Source: Cichorium intybus (Eukaryota > Streptophyta > Magnoliopsida > Asterales > Asteraceae). Taken from it: a stretch of DNA of 64,000 nucleotides. A program made the translations under genes and the position numbers. The notes beneath the pieces are model-generated. The model had not been told where the DNA came from and did no database searches. It worked only from the letters and a program-made list of their open reading frames with translations. This document shows positions 1-12,575 of the stretch, piece after piece (the first letter of the stretch is position 1; every line of letters begins with the position of its first letter). The stretch covers positions 45,051,441 through 45,115,440 of the forward strand of contig CM042012.1 of NCBI GenBank assembly GCA_023525715.1, written 5' to 3'.

Positions 1-3000
1 TATATATTATAGCCTAGCATAATGGTGTGTACCTTCCATTTATTATAGTGTTATTGACTTTGCTCTCACACTGATATATACTTACTTTCAGATTAAATTT
101 ATCCTTGATATCAGCTTGCATTTCACATAGATTTGTAAGAGTTATTTTTCAAATTTATCATTTGCAAAACCCTTAGTTATCCAAGTATAAATGACTAAGG
201 AGCCTAAATGAAAGTTCATAGAATAGTTATGTGCATCAAATATATATTTATTTTAAAGGGAATGTTCATGGAGCATCAAAATGGATCATATTCTAAAAGG
301 ATAATCTCCTTTACCATACATTACCAATAATCATATGGAATCATTATTCTCATAGTGAGGGGCCTAGCCATTTTTGTAACATCCCATTTTCAAAGCTTTG
401 ATTACAATGGTTTTCAAAACATTACATGAGATTAATTCACATTGTACAAAAACACGGTCAAATAAAAAACACTTTTGTCCCAAAACCATTTGTCCAAGTT
501 TAGGCGTTACAACTTCATATCAAACAAAAACCATGATAATGCATCATATAACCATAAGAAAGCATTATACTTATAGAAAGGTAACTACGTCGTTCTCTAG
601 TCTTCCTAAAGATCCATTATTCTAAGGCATCATTGAAAGATCCTTCTCTAGGGATCAAGCCTTCTAGATCTTAGTACTTGAACATGGTATATGTGACATT
701 TAAAAATAAAATACGAAAAACGAAAATGTCTCGTGAGCAACGAGTTTTTGACATACAAAACTTTATAATTCACCTAGCAATACCTTTTATCATAATAAGC
801 TTCATGACAGATTCTATGTATTCCACTACATATCATACTCCAGTACTAAAAGCTTATAGGGGATCCTGCATCATGGGTCTATGTAAAGATCGTGTCACCT
901 TGTGCGTGACGTGTTACCTTGCATGACGCAAAGCTAAAGATTATGTACCGTTTCATGGGTCCATATGAAGGACCATGTCATATTGTGTTACATTTCTCAA
1001 CCAGACTAAGATATGGAGAGCGAATCAACCTATAATGGCCTCATGTTTATATATGTCCACTATGAGACAAGATGTACCATCCCAGTAGAGTCATGCTTAT
1101 CTTGTTGTGGGATATCTGGTGTCTGGACAATTTTTAGCTATTATACAATTCACGTTCAATGTATGCATGGTCACCACTTTTCTTTTATGCAAGTCTATCA
1201 CACATAATATGCCATGATATGTTATGCTTTCACAATAACTTTGTCTAATAAGGAAAACATTTGTAAGTTATAAACTTTATCAATAATCATATTAGATACA
1301 AAAGACATCTAGAAATATAAACTTTATCATGGCTAAGAAATTTGGACTCACGAGACTATAACTCAAATAATATGTTATATATTTGATAATACTTGTAAAT
1401 AAATTGCTCTATCTTGAAAATATTTATAACTAAACATTTAGCATGCTTGAGAATCTATAACAAATCTTTATAAAAAGCTGTTAAGAATACAACTCTAAAT
1501 CATTCCATGTATCCAATTGTAGGACAAGTCCACATGTACTCACATCGAGAAGTTAGGTCAATTAACTTCATTTCTTTCCCTGTGGCTACTCTAGCTTCCA
1601 TACCTATTCAATTGTTCCAGTGTGTAGGTCTGAAATCGAAAACTTGTCCCAAACCATTCATAGTATCATACTTTAAGAGTTATAATCCTCACTCGACTTT
1701 GAGTCTTACCATAGACTTTCATGGCTATACGAATCCCAAAACATGCTATAAATAGTGCTTGAGAGTATGCTTATCAATTTCAAAACTAATGGGCACCAAA
1801 TGAGAAAGTTGGATGTTCTAGCCAATTATTGGGGAAGGATACCACATGGGTCGTATGTATTCAGCCATGGCCTTCCCACGGGCCGTGTAAGATACTACAA
1901 ACCTCAAACACTATTTTTTTTTACTATAGTGTTAAATTTCAACAAATTACTTCCCAAGAGCTGATTCTAACATGATTTTGCTTGTTTAACATGAACTTTA
2001 ACACAGTTCAAATGGTAAAACATTCAATGTAAACATCAAGTTAGAGTCTTTTAACCCAAATTCCAAAATGATGAAAACTCATGTTCTAATCAGGTCACCA
2101 AGCTAAACTTATAGATAATCAAGTTTAATATTTCATTATCGCAACTTATTTGATAGGTTCTATTTGAGGCGGATCGGACGCCACATAATTAACTAGAGAA
2201 TACAAGGAACTTGGGGCAATTTTTTTGGTTTCTTTCGATGAAAATACAATCATTTAAATAAAGAACTAGTTAACCATTTACATATATGCACTTTATTCTA
2301 CAAATTAACAGGGAAACGTAGCTTCATGACCATATGTATTCTAACTTAGAGGAACTAGAAACATAATTAAATCAACATCTTCCTACCATTCAACTTTGTG
2401 CCTCTTGATTTATTGTTATTTTCCTTGTAGGTATATTACAAAATCTTTTAATTGGGTTGAGTGATTTCTCTACCATACGAGCCTTGAGATGGTTGACTAG
2501 TTCATTTGTTGTTGTCCCACAATTTTGTTAATCTGTCCCTGAGAAAATCACCTATTACTGCAAAGTTGGAAGTTGTGCCACCTGCGATTGGAAATTCTAG
2601 AAAGTGATTGTGAACTTGGTTGATCTCTTCCCACGTTGATACAATGATGTCTTTTCTTATTTTTATTGACGCTTTAAACACATGGTAACATCTCCTACAA
2701 TCCCACTAAATGACCAGATTCACATGTATTTTCTAAAGAAGGTTTTCGCAGCTACTAAGATGTCAACAACTAAAAACATATCACTTTTGCATCGGATGCG
2801 CAATCACTACTTACTATATATGAACCTTGAATAATCAAACAAGCCAAATTCAAATAATGAAACAATAAATAGAGATGGAAAAAATTGAGTTTAAAGATTT
2901 TTGAATAAATTCTTACAATGTCCGTGATATTAAAGCTTTTTGAATTTTTTTCTTTTGATAAACTGTCTATCCATATCATCATTTTTCTTTGCTACATTTC

Positions 3001-3821
3001 GTACTTGTGAAACTTGATTGATTTAGGTGCAACTTAACGTCTCAGTGCTCAAAGTTTTTTTTGTTTATACGTTTAAGTAATGCACATTAAATATGTTCTT
3101 ATACATCTAATGGTAACTTATAAAAAAACTTAAGTGAATGTCTACATATAAAAGCAACCATCGATTAGGTGCAAAAAGAAATCAAGATTATGAAACAAAG
3201 TCAAAACAAAAAAAAAGTAACAAAATTTAACAAAAGCTTATGAGATGGATTTGCAGGTCCAACAACAAACATTTATTGTTTTTTAATACTCAAACTCAAC
3301 TTAGACTTGTTTGGTAAATCCATGACAGAGTATAAGTCGTACTCTCGTACAAATACCGAATTAATGTTTGACTTTTGAGAAGAGCATATTCCTACACCAT
3401 TGACACTTTTATTTATTAATCTCTCTCTCTCTGTGGAATATTATTCAGAGAATTATATTTTATTCCACATTTAGCAAGCAAAATTGATGCTAATGATTGT
3501 GTAAATGCAAAGTCAATTACTCAAAGTCAAACCTAAATTGGTTGTTTTGGTGATTAAAAATGTGTTGGAAGATACAATACTACTCTGGCTTGTATCACAA
3601 CTTGTGTATTTTATGGATTTGTTTTCATGTTTAGTTCTCTTTATAAGTCTGATCATACTGTTATGTAGTTTAAGAAACCATTTGTATCTTTGTCTTAATC
3701 TTTATGGGTTTGTGACCAATATTCAATGTGCATGTGACTGTTGTACCTATAGAAAACATAACAACAGCAGTCTGCAAATTCACAGAAGAAACTCACCTGA
3801 AAGAGAAGCTCCAATTGATCA
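1..3821. other. gene-free upstream region
   Basis: I see no convincing gene here; the open frames are short, AT-rich and resemble nothing I know. The last 350 bases (about 3480-3821) align by eye with the sequence upstream of the second lipase gene (about 34150-34413), so they are probably promoter and 5' leader of the lipase gene. A short CT run lies at 3420-3434. The earlier part looks like eroded repeat sequence. Confidence 0.6.
373..2190 (+). repeat. possible eroded Ty3/gypsy-type LTR sequence
   Basis: The stretch begins with a TGTAACATCCC-like start near 375, a common opening of plant Gypsy LTRs. It later holds phrases built on 'catgggtc' and 'cacgggccgtg' near 880-980 and 1845-1890, which recall the long LTRs of that superfamily. 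No partner LTR, target duplication or coding remnant is visible, so the limits and the class are guesses. Confidence 0.25.
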
Positions 3822-4927
3822 ATGGCATCATACGGGGAAATTTTTGATGTTTCAGGACCTGTACACCTGCTAAATTCTTTCGATTGGTATGTATGGACTA
3901 TGGTTGGTTTTAACTTGAAAATTTTGCTTCAATTTATCCAGTAACTGGTTCGATTCTGCTTTACAGGCGAAACACCTTTCATCGAAGGTCCATTGCTGCG
4001 AGCCTGGTTCAAGGTGTTTACCTGTTGGAAAGGGATCGTCAACGTGGAAGCATTGAGCAGGTTGCTCCTCCATGGTGGGAACGATTTCACTTTCAGTTAA
4101 ATCGCGTTTTAGTAGATGAAAGTGATTTATCCTACTTTGGGGCTATTTTCGAGCTCAAATATGCACATCCCGTCTTCTATCAATCAAGCCCGTATCCTCC
4201 GAGATATGTGGTAGCGTTCCGAGGCACAATCTTGAGATCGTCAACGAGATCCGATGATATGAAATTGAATATGAAGTGTATTTTTGATACGCTCGAAGAA
4301 AGCTCTCGATTCCGTACCGCTTTCGAAGCCGTTTGGAACACTGTAACGATGGTGGGACCAGCAAACGTCTGGGTAGCCGGACACTCGTTAGGTGCGTCTA
4401 TAGCAATGCTTGCTGGGAAGAACATGGCGAAGTCTCGATATCAACTCGAAACCTACCTCTTCAATCCGCCGATCATATCGGTTCCAGTCGAGATAATCCA
4501 AAACGAAACGTTAAAACACGGCGTCCGTATCGCTGGTAGTCTCGTGAAGGCCGGAATTGCGACCGCGGCGAACCGTTACCGTGAGGATCAAGGAGAAGAT
4601 CCGTTTGTTGTGTTATCTGAATGGACGCCGTATCTGTTTGTGAATCCATCAGATCCGATTTGTGCGGAGTACATAGGGTATTTTGAGCACAGGGAGAAGA
4701 TGGAGGAGATCGGAGTCGGAAGAATCGAAAGGATAGCGACGAGACATTCGATCGGAAGTCTGGTTTCCGGCACAATCGGGAGGGATTCGGAACCGTTGCA
4801 TCTTCTACCGACGGCTTATATGACGGTGAATATTAGTCCATCGGAGGATTTTAATCGAGCTCACGGAATTGAACAATGGTGGCAAAATCATTTTCAATGG
4901 CAATCGAAGCTATACAGATTCAAGTAG
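3822..4927 (+). CDS. class-3 lipase-like alpha/beta hydrolase (At4g10955-like), copy 1
   Basis: Two exons, 3822-3886 and 3967-4927, are joined by an 80-bp GT-AG intron that splits a Trp codon, giving 341 residues. The start ATG at 3822 opens MASYGEIFDVSGP, which matches the paralogue at 34414. Features of the lipase fold are visible: an oxyanion-loop AFRGT at residues 105-109, the nucleophile elbow GHSLG with Ser162, a likely Asp251 in VNPSDP and His300 in LHLLP. No signal peptide or membrane segment is evident, so it is probably cytosolic. Plant relatives are usually labelled GDSL esterase/lipase At4g10955-like, although the motif is the class-3 lipase one. The natural substrate is unknown. 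An AATAAA lies at 5005-5010. Exons are clearly less AT-rich than the flanks. Confidence 0.9.
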
Positions 4928-5004
4928 GGTTTTCTTAATTACTCTGTGTGATCTCAAATTTGCAAAACTGATCATGTTCTGTTTCATCGAAAGTATGAAC
5001 CACC

Positions 5005-5010
5005 AATAAA
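5005..5010 (+). terminator. candidate polyadenylation signal of lipase copy 1
   Basis: An AATAAA hexamer lies 78 bases after the stop codon. The paralogue has AATAAG at the equivalent place near 35616. Plant signals are loose, so this is only suggestive. Confidence 0.35.
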
Positions 5011-5333
5011 ATTGTCCTTCAGCATGTAACGTAATTTGTGAAGACTCGGTGCTTAATTCTATTTGCGCGTTTATGCATGTTGGTTTTGTTTCTTTTACAT
5101 GCATATCATATCGTAGGATTGTTTTGAGATTTAAACATTGATAGAAATCTTACAAAGTTCAACTTTCTAGTGGTTTGGCGTTAAAAACACAAATATATAA
5201 ATAGGTATCTTTTGGAGAAATTGACAAATTTAATAAAATTCTTTAAAATTTTATCAAAAATTAGACAAAAAATAACGAAATTACAAAATTAGCCATTGAA
5301 ATTATAGCTGGTAGCCGGCTGCGATTTTAATAA

Positions 5334-6957
5334 GGCAAAATGACACTGTACCTCAACAAAGTTTATGACATTGGTTTAAAAGGTCCTTCAATTATTTTTT
5401 TTGCTTTCTAGAGGAACGAACTTAAGTTTGTTGTGTTTAAATAGTCCATAAAGCGAAATTAAATGGGTAAACCGGTTACCCCTTGCCTAGTCATCAATAT
5501 TGTGCCATGTCGACGCTTATGTGGACTTTAAAAAAGAAAAAGTCAAAGTCAAAAATTTGATTTCTTTTCCTGTATTGGAGACCATCTCTAAGATGTTAGC
5601 TTTTTGTTGAACCTTGTGAATACTCCAATGAAGGGTGCCTGCATACAGCAACCTCGAGACTGGCAGTGTGTGTGCGTGTTTTGATGTTGAAAAATGGATT
5701 TCTTTTCCAGGAAACATCTTGCTCCGGTGAGCTCATGGGATTTCTTTTCCAGCAAAGTCTATTGTAATCCCGTGTGTGTGTGTGCGTGTTTTGAAGTCGA
5801 AAAATGGATCTGGGCGAGTTTGGTTCTCCACGGTCAGAAGTTATGGTGGTGCCGGAGAAGAACAATGGAGTGCACCGGTGAGCTTTTGGTTGTGTGTTCA
5901 ATAGCCCTCTCCGACGAGCCAGTACCGACCGTCCACCAAACCACTACTATCAAAGGCTAACATTGGAGTGGAAGGAAACACAGCCACTGATTGTCACTAT
6001 CGACCACCACTGCCACCAATTTCAAAAAAACCCGATTTCAAGAAATAAACCTAGAACAACGTCAAGTGATTCCAAGAACAACGTCACACTGTTACCGACT
6101 CAACAATTTCAGCCCACCACCATCCGTCAACCACCGCCATCGCCACCGTTGCATCCACTATACATCCTACCCCAACACCAACACTTGCAAACAATACCTG
6201 ATTCGTTGTAAATTCAGCCGATTACTGGTGATACTCTCAACTTCTACAAAGCCCCGTGTGTTCTCATCTCGATCAACCTCAAACAAAATATGGACAGCGA
6301 TACATATTTTCAGGCGGCGCCACCGTCATGGCCTTGTTCTGGTCAACTCCCACCTCCTAATCCATAATTCCTATGTCAAGGTGACGACAGTTTCTGCTCA
6401 TGCGGGTACAAGTAATACATTCTGCATCCAAGTAAGTACCATTCAAATTGTGTGTTAAAACATGCTTTTGGTTGTTAAAAAATTATAGACCAAAATTTGA
6501 TTTTTTTTTAATATTTGTAAATGAAAGAGAGAAGATTGAAACAAAGCATGAGTGATTTTATGTTTATCTTACAAATCGAAACATGGGCATCTCCGTTCGA
6601 CCTTCATTTGCCCACTTTTCGACATGAGGCAGAGATATTTTGGGTTGATTGAGGCACCGGGTGGGGAGTAGCAGTGCAGTTACAGTGGGTGGAGGCTTAA
6701 GCCTTCATCAACGGAGGAGAAGAGTCTCCAGATGGGGAACTCCCATAAGATTGGTGAGAGAGTTAAAGGTTTTAAGGATTTATGTTTAGTTTTTTTTTTC
6801 AGAAAAGCCACGTCATCGATGATAACCGGTTATCATAAGTATAGGGTTTTTTTAACAGGTAAACATAGAGTTCATCCCCTTAGAAAGCAAAAAAAAAAGT
6901 TTAGGGACCTTTTAAAACCGAAACTGAAACATCGTTGGGCTACAGTGTCATTTTGCC
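5334..6957. mobile_element. non-autonomous Mutator-like element (MULE) with long TIRs
   Basis: The element is flanked by a perfect 9-bp target duplication, ttttaataa, at 5325-5333 and 6958-6966. Both ends begin GGCAAAATGACACTGTA and stay alignable as imperfect inverted repeats for about 150 bases, each including a stretch like 'taaaaggtcc' and an 'accggtta' near the inner end. Long TIRs plus a 9-bp duplication define Mutator-like elements. No transposase is encoded. The interior (about 5640-6430) is richer in CCACC/CACCG words than its surroundings and contains a roughly 100-bp direct repeat built on a gtgtgtgcgtgtttt motif near 5667 and 5777. It may be captured host sequence (Pack-MULE), but I do not recognise a source gene. 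Confidence 0.85.
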
Positions 6958-7184
6958 TTTTAATAACATGGCCCCCTCCTAGCTGCGATTTTGGCACATA
7001 GGGCTGCGATTTTGATAGAGTATATATTTAAAAAAGAATTCCATTTTTGGTCTTTTAATAATCGCAGGTGGTTGCGATTCTCTCTTATGCCACTTGTGAT
7101 TCTCCCTAAAGCTATCTGCTATTTTCCTAATTTTTTAAATCTTTTTTAGGGGTAGGGTTTCAGAGTTCATACTATACGGTATTA

Positions 7185-7317
7185 ATTTTGACTGCCAAAA
7201 TATAAAGTTGACTACAAAAAGTAAAATTTTTGTCATGTTGACTGCTAAAAATAGAAGTTTGACCGTGAAAAATAGAAATTTGACTGTGAAAAGTGTAAGT
7301 TTGATTGTAAAATACAA
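7185..7317. repeat. degenerate 20-24 bp minisatellite
   Basis: A unit resembling gtttgactgtgaaaaatagaa is repeated about six times with small changes. Read on the minus strand it gives a meaningless run of LFTVK-like peptides. No gene is apparent between 6967 and 7860. Confidence 0.7.
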
Positions 7318-7859
7318 TAATTTTTCATTATTTTATAAAGAGAAGTTTAATACTTGTTATAGAGAAATATAAAACGTTATAGTTGTTTGAGAGGAAATTT
7401 AACTTTTTTTTAAAGTACAAATAAGCTCACAATCTAACAAGTTATTTGTTGTTCTTTACACGGATGGGAAGTGGAAGATTGTTGATAATCAACCAAAATA
7501 TGTTAGACCATTTATTAAGAACTACTGTTTACAATTTTTGAATTCGATAGCTTTTTTTACTTACTAAATTTGGTGAAAAGAAAAGCATGTTTGGTTGATA
7601 AATTAGATAGTAATTTGTCTTTCTAACATCCATAATTGTTTTATGTCATTAACGTAGTTGATGATGGGGGTGTTTGTCACATGCTTAAAGTCATTCAGAG
7701 TGTTTCAAATGTTGTGCATTTGTAGGTCATTGAAGGTGATGGAGATACCAGATATAGCGGGAAAGGGAAAGTCTCCAATGACAACAGATCTAGCGGGTTA
7801 GGAAGCATAGTCTACGAACCGATTTTTTTATCTTGAACTTACAAATTTTAAGTATGTAA

Positions 7860-9270
7860 GTGAGCATTATGTGGGTAGATATGACACCCTTCCAATTACG
7901 AAGGTGCAAGCATTGGATGATTTCAGTACCATTCCAGAAAACCAACCCTCTTCCGAACGATACTAACATTCTACAAACAAATCGTCTTTTGAACGATGCA
8001 AATTTAGCTCCCTACGGGGAACCAACTAATGTTGGTTTACGAGTATCCGACAAAGAAGATGTTGACTCTGATAATGATTAGAATGATGACAATACAAATA
8101 TGTATATAAACACATTATGTTATGGTATACCCCATGTACCTTCATGTCTGCAGCCTGTTTGTGTACATACTGTATCACATAGCCAACACCCAAGTGATCA
8201 GTTTGGTGTCCATACAACGTTGAAAACCAAACAAGCCTTACAACAATCACTTGGAAAGAATGCTATTGGGGAAGGTTTTCAGTTCAAAACATTATGGTCT
8301 ACCACAGAAAGGAATGGGTTGATTGCTGTTAAGAAAATTGTTATTGGCATCTTAAGGCTAACGTATTAAAAGAAACCCACTACGACCTTTATAGTAAAGA
8401 AATTTGTCGACTTACACACCTGTTCTTCAACCCAATTGAACCTAAATTATCAGCAAGCCTTCAAAATAGTGTTGGGGCACGTGGTGTTAGAGGATATGGC
8501 TAGAAATCACAGTCGAATTTACCGAGAAAATGACATTGGAAGGGATATCAATTCAAAGTATAAAATTAATGTTAGCTACAAACAAGCCTGTCAAGCAAGT
8601 GGACATGCCATCGAACTGTTAAAGGGCACAAAAGAGAGTTCTTTCTCCAAGCTTCCAACTTATTGCCATAAAATGGTTAAGCATAACCCTAGCACAGTCA
8701 AGCAGCCCACCTAAAGGGGAAATTCAAGGGAACCATGTTACTTGCAGTCGCTATGGATGATAACAAACAAAATTTACCAATTGCATATGAAGTAAGCAAA
8801 AATAAGTGTACATAATCATAGACCTGGTTTCTACAGAAATTGAACGATTATATAGGCGATTCTCAGTATTATACGTTCATTTCTGATAGGGATCCATCAA
8901 TAGTTATCGACTCTGTTGTCACCATTTGTATATGAACACAACAAGCAAAATTAGGAAAAGTGAGAAAATTAAAGCTTTGTTCTGGTAGGCTTGTAAAGCC
9001 TACACCATTCCTCAATTTGATAAAGCAATGGAAATGATCCCTAATCTTACACCGACCTTATTTGATTACTTGGTATCTGTCGAACCAGAAAGGTGGTCTA
9101 GAATGCATTTTCTTGGTAACAAGTATAATCTTATGACAGTTAATAGTGCGGAGTCAATAAATTCACTGTCTAGATATACACAGAAGACTATAGTATTGAT
9201 GTTGATTGAGTTCTTTTTGCAACAATGTAGCAGTGGAGTTTTGAACGTCGCAATTTTGGAGGTATAATTC
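7860..9270 (+). pseudogene. decayed MuDR/MULE transposase
   Basis: Fragments in several frames reproduce the order of a Mutator-family transposase. An N-terminal zinc-binding-type region with WHLRANV lies near 8345-8375. A KINVSYKQACQA segment lies near 8560-8600. The block AHLKGKFKGTMLLAVAMD follows near 8708-8760, then FISDRDPS near 8880, and RWSRMHFLGNKYNLMT...NSAESIN near 9090-9160. Stops and frameshifts separate the pieces, so no functional transposase can be made. The remnant ends abruptly where a Gypsy-type LTR begins at 9271. The acidic leader frame at 7860-8081 may be part of the same gene but is not diagnostic. Confidence 0.75.
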
Positions 9271-9444
9271 TGTAAGACCCTAATCCTGAAAGGTTCAAGT
9301 TCAATGCGAAAAAGGAAGCAAAATATGAGATTTTGGGAAATTTGGCAGTCAGAGTTGCTAATGTTAAGATTAGCGCCGCTAATGTTAAGATTAGTGCCGC
9401 TAATTTTCACAGGGTTTGGAAGTGCGTTTGCACGATCACAGTTA
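9271..9444 (+). repeat. left part of a Ty3/gypsy-type LTR split by Copia-1
   Basis: The segment starts TGTAAGACCCTAATCC, a typical opening of plant Gypsy (Del/Tekay-like) LTRs, and carries 'ttagcgccgctaa' words at 9370-9405. The same kind of word, 'ttagcgacgctaac', resumes immediately after Copia-1 at 17091. This shows that Copia-1 inserted into this older repeat. No Gypsy coding region is seen, so it may be a solo LTR. Confidence 0.55.
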
Positions 9445-10206
9445 TGTTAGATTAGGTGTCTAAGCCATGACTTATAATTTTATTTATCTTATGATTAAAA
9501 GCAAAGTCCATTTGGGTTGCCCTCATGGGTGGAGGATAGATATATAAGTTCAGTAGAGAGAATAGTTGATTTATTAATTGTATAATAAATCAATGGAAAT
9601 TAAGTATATGGTTTATTAATATATTTAAGTGTTAATATATTAATTAAAAACTATATTAATTAATTGAGATTTAATCTAGAATTAATTGGATTTAATTTGA
9701 AGGTTAAATTAATTAATTAAAAGATGCAGGGACTGGTTTGGCATTTATTCAATAGTTGAATAACTGGCCAGGTAAAACCAGGGACCAAAAGTGGCGCCAC
9801 CCTCCAGGGTTTGGCGAAACCCTAATTAGGGTTTTGGTAAGCCTGGTCCAAGTGGTCAAAAGTCTTGTCCAGTTGGAGGCTCCTTAGGGTTTCAGGTGTA
9901 ACCCTAGGAGGCTATATAAGGAACCCCCTGGCACCTGATTATTCACGCCATCTTCTCTCAGGATTCACTCTGCTGGACTGATTCTTCCATCCCTTGGGTG
10001 TGACTTGCATTTGAGGCAGGATACTTTTGCTGCTGCTTGAAAGGATCATAAGATCAAAGGTTGGTTTTTCTAATTGTTCTTTAGAATTGAATTGTTTCCT
10101 TTAGGTTCTTAGTTCTAATCTTCATAGAAGAAAACATAGATCAATATTAGGGTTGCATGTGAACCTTAGGTATTTTTGTGTTCATTGATTGCATAGAAAC
10201 CCTTCA
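9445..10206 (+). repeat. 5' LTR of Copia-1
   Basis: It begins TGTTAGATTAGG and ends AACCCTTCA, pairing with 16328-17089. The probable TATA box 'ctatataagg' lies at 9912-9921, so transcription should start shortly downstream and read into the element. Confidence 0.93.
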
Positions 10207-10207
10207 G

Positions 10208-10220
10208 TGGTATCAGAGCT
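10208..10220 (+). other. primer binding site of Copia-1
   Basis: TGGTATCAGAGCT lies one base after the 5' LTR and is complementary to the 3' end of initiator methionine tRNA, the usual primer of plant Copia reverse transcription. Confidence 0.92.
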
Positions 10221-11008
10221 AGCTTGTTTTCTTGTGATTTGATTATGAACTGCTTGCATGATCCTTGGCCCTAGGGTTTTTTTGCGAAAATTAACCCTTG
10301 GGAGAAGCTTAAAATCGATGCCAAGGCTAGGGTTTCCTAACCCTAGCCGCCAACCCCCTTGGTCCCCCCTTGATTGCTTGATTTGCTTGCCTTATTTGTG
10401 TGTTGTTATTTTTGGTAACTAAATCAACTAAAATAACTTGAACCCTTTTTGTTTGGCTTGTGAATCTCGAAAATCATTGGACCAATACAGATTAATTAAT
10501 TTAATTAATTGGTAATCTGTAACCTAGATTTAATTAGTTTAATTAATTGATTAATTAAAAGACCAATTAAATCAGTTTAAAGAATTAATTAAAATTTTCA
10601 ATAAAATTGTATAATTTGCGAAAATTAGAACTTAATTAATTCTAAAATATTTTAATGAGATTAAAATATATCTGATATATATTTATGATTAAAAGTTAAT
10701 TTAATATATATAAAAAAATTGGTTAGTCTACCGCTAGTAAGCCTCATTCACAAAATTGTCCTATAAAGAGGGTATAAGCCGACTAACTATAAAATGTTAG
10801 TCTAATGGGTATCTACTCTTACCCACCGCTCTCCTGGTCAGTCGAGTGTCGTTATCCGAACGGGTATGATAGAACCGCTGAGCCTCTTAAAAGTATAATG
10901 CTATAATTGAAAGTACTAGAACCCTAAACAAATCCCAATCTAGTTACTTTAGGTTAAAAATGTGAATTGGTGCTAATCCATGAAATTGCACATTGCACTT
11001 TGTGGAAC

Positions 11009-11044
11009 GTTGATGGAGCGTGTGTGGTTTACTGGCACGCCAAT
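11009..11044 (+). other. conserved leader hairpin, copy A
   Basis: Arms gttgatg (11009-11015) and cgccaat (11038-11044) flank a 22-nt core containing GAGCGTGTGTGG and ending GGCA. One mismatch and two G-U type pairs occur in the stem. It is the positional counterpart of copy C in the partner element at 24475-24510. Confidence 0.6.
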
Positions 11045-11088
11045 TGGGGTCCGTAAAGAGTCGCAATGGGTTTCTTGATTTTGTCATT

Positions 11089-11124
11089 ATTAACGGAGCG
11101 TGTGTGGTTTACCGGCACGTTAAT
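11089..11124 (+). other. conserved leader hairpin, copy B
   Basis: Arms attaacg (11089-11095) and cgttaat (11118-11124) pair perfectly over 7 bp. The 22-nt core is almost identical to copy A, but the stem sequence is completely different. Counterpart: copy D at 24395-24430. Confidence 0.65.
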
Positions 11125-11486
11125 TAGAGATGACAATTGACTTCAAGAGTACCAAGCAAATTTGCATGGTTATTCACACCCGGTTTGTGATCCTCGGTAT
11201 CCCAGTCATAAACAGCGGGGCATTCCCGAGATTAAAACATGCTATCGAACAGTTCGGTAAATCTCAAAGAAACTAGGAATTCCATTATAATATGATTATG
11301 TTTCCGCGGTGGAATTGGCTGAATCGTCATTCGCCTACCTTGTAAAATTTGCAATATTGATTACGACATCCCTTTTCGGTATTGTAGATTGTTATTGTAG
11401 GATCCTTGCCTCATATTTATTCTTGGGTGAATATGAGGATTATTATTATTACTCTATCTAATTAAAACTACCTTCTTCTTGTTCAG

Positions 11487-12539
11487 ATGTCTTCTGACCA
11501 ATCCGTTCCCCACTCAAATCCCGGTAGTGTCACCTCGATTCTGTCATTATGCTCAAAGGTGACGTTGGACGGCACCAACTACAATGACTGGATCCGTAAC
11601 ATCAAAATGGCTCTAAGGTTTGAACATAAAGAGTATGTTCTAGAAACCGAGCTTGTTGATGTGGACACTGAAACCGCTACTCCCGAGGAAATTGCTGTGT
11701 ACACTAAACACTCTGATGATGCAACCAAAGTGGCTTGCATCATGATCGCTACTATAAACCCTGAACTACAGCGTATCTATGAGGACTATTGGCCTTACGA
11801 GATGCACAAAGAGCTCGCGGAAAGGTTCCGCAAGCAAGAGCGCATTGAGAGGCGTGAGGTTGTAAAAGCTTTTACTAACAGCAAGCCCAAAGAGGGCAAG
11901 TCCATCTGTGCACATATGCAGAGGATGCATGGTTACATGGAAAGGCTTAGAAAGCTGGAAATGCCGGTTCATGAGGATTTAGCAGTTGACATAGTGCTGA
12001 ACTCCTTACCCAGTTCTTATGACCAGTTCACACTGGTGTATCATTTGAACAACAACCAGGCAAATCTAGCTGAGTTACACCGCATGCTGCGTACGGCTGA
12101 GGACGGGATGAAGGGAAAAGCTGTGCTCCCTGTCAACCCGACTGTCCTGGCTATTGGCTCCGGAAAGGGAAAGAAATGGAAAGGCCCTCCTAAGCAGAAC
12201 TGGAGGGAAAAGACTCACGTCGGGTCATCTAGCGGTGCCCCGAAAGGTAAGTCTTCCGGAATTCCACATGTTCGGAACTCCAAAGAGGCCGACTGCTTTT
12301 ACTGCAAGCAGAAGGGTCATTGGAAGAGGAGCTGCCCAACGTATCTGCAGGATGTCAAGGACGGTAAAGTGAAACCATCACAGGCAGGTACATATTCTAT
12401 ATCTAATAACTCATCTTTTTCCCGTTCATGGGTCCTTGATACAGGATGTGGTTTTCACATCTGTTCTGATTTGCAGGGCCTAGAGGAAAGTAGGGAACTG
12501 GAGCATGGTAGACTGAACCTGGTCATGGGCAATAGGTGA
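11487..12539 (+). CDS. gag-pro: Copia-1 gag and protease (upstream part of interrupted polyprotein)
   Basis: This 350-residue frame opens with ATG at 11487, about 1.28 kb after the 5' LTR. The first 230 residues are a Copia gag (UBN2-type, with a DGTNYNDWIRNIKMALR opening). A CCHC zinc knuckle CFYCKQKGHWKRSC lies at about 12295-12336, and the aspartic protease signature LDTGCG near 12433-12450. The frame stops at TGA 12537-12539, between protease and integrase. The downstream frame at 12576 is in the same phase, so the family would normally read one polyprotein. The stop is most simply a recent nonsense mutation; read-through to set a Gag:Pol ratio is possible but unproven. Confidence 0.9.
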   Translation: MSSDQSVPHSNPGSVTSILSLCSKVTLDGTNYNDWIRNIKMALRFEHKEYVLETELVDVDTETATPEEIAVYTKHSDDATKVACIMIATINPELQRIYEDYWPYEMHKELAERFRKQERIERREVVKAFTNSKPKEGKSICAHMQRMHGYMERLRKLEMPVHEDLAVDIVLNSLPSSYDQFTLVYHLNNNQANLAELHRMLRTAEDGMKGKAVLPVNPTVLAIGSGKGKKWKGPPKQNWREKTHVGSSSGAPKGKSSGIPHVRNSKEADCFYCKQKGHWKRSCPTYLQDVKDGKVKPSQAGTYSISNNSSFSRSWVLDTGCGFHICSDLQGLEESRELEHGRLNLVMGNR

Positions 12540-12575
12540 ACGTCACCTGTTACCAAGATCGGTGTTTATGGACTG

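Noticed and set aside
398..1964. Several short open frames as genes
   Set aside because: They lie in eroded repeat sequence, overlap no recognisable domain and lack gene-like composition.
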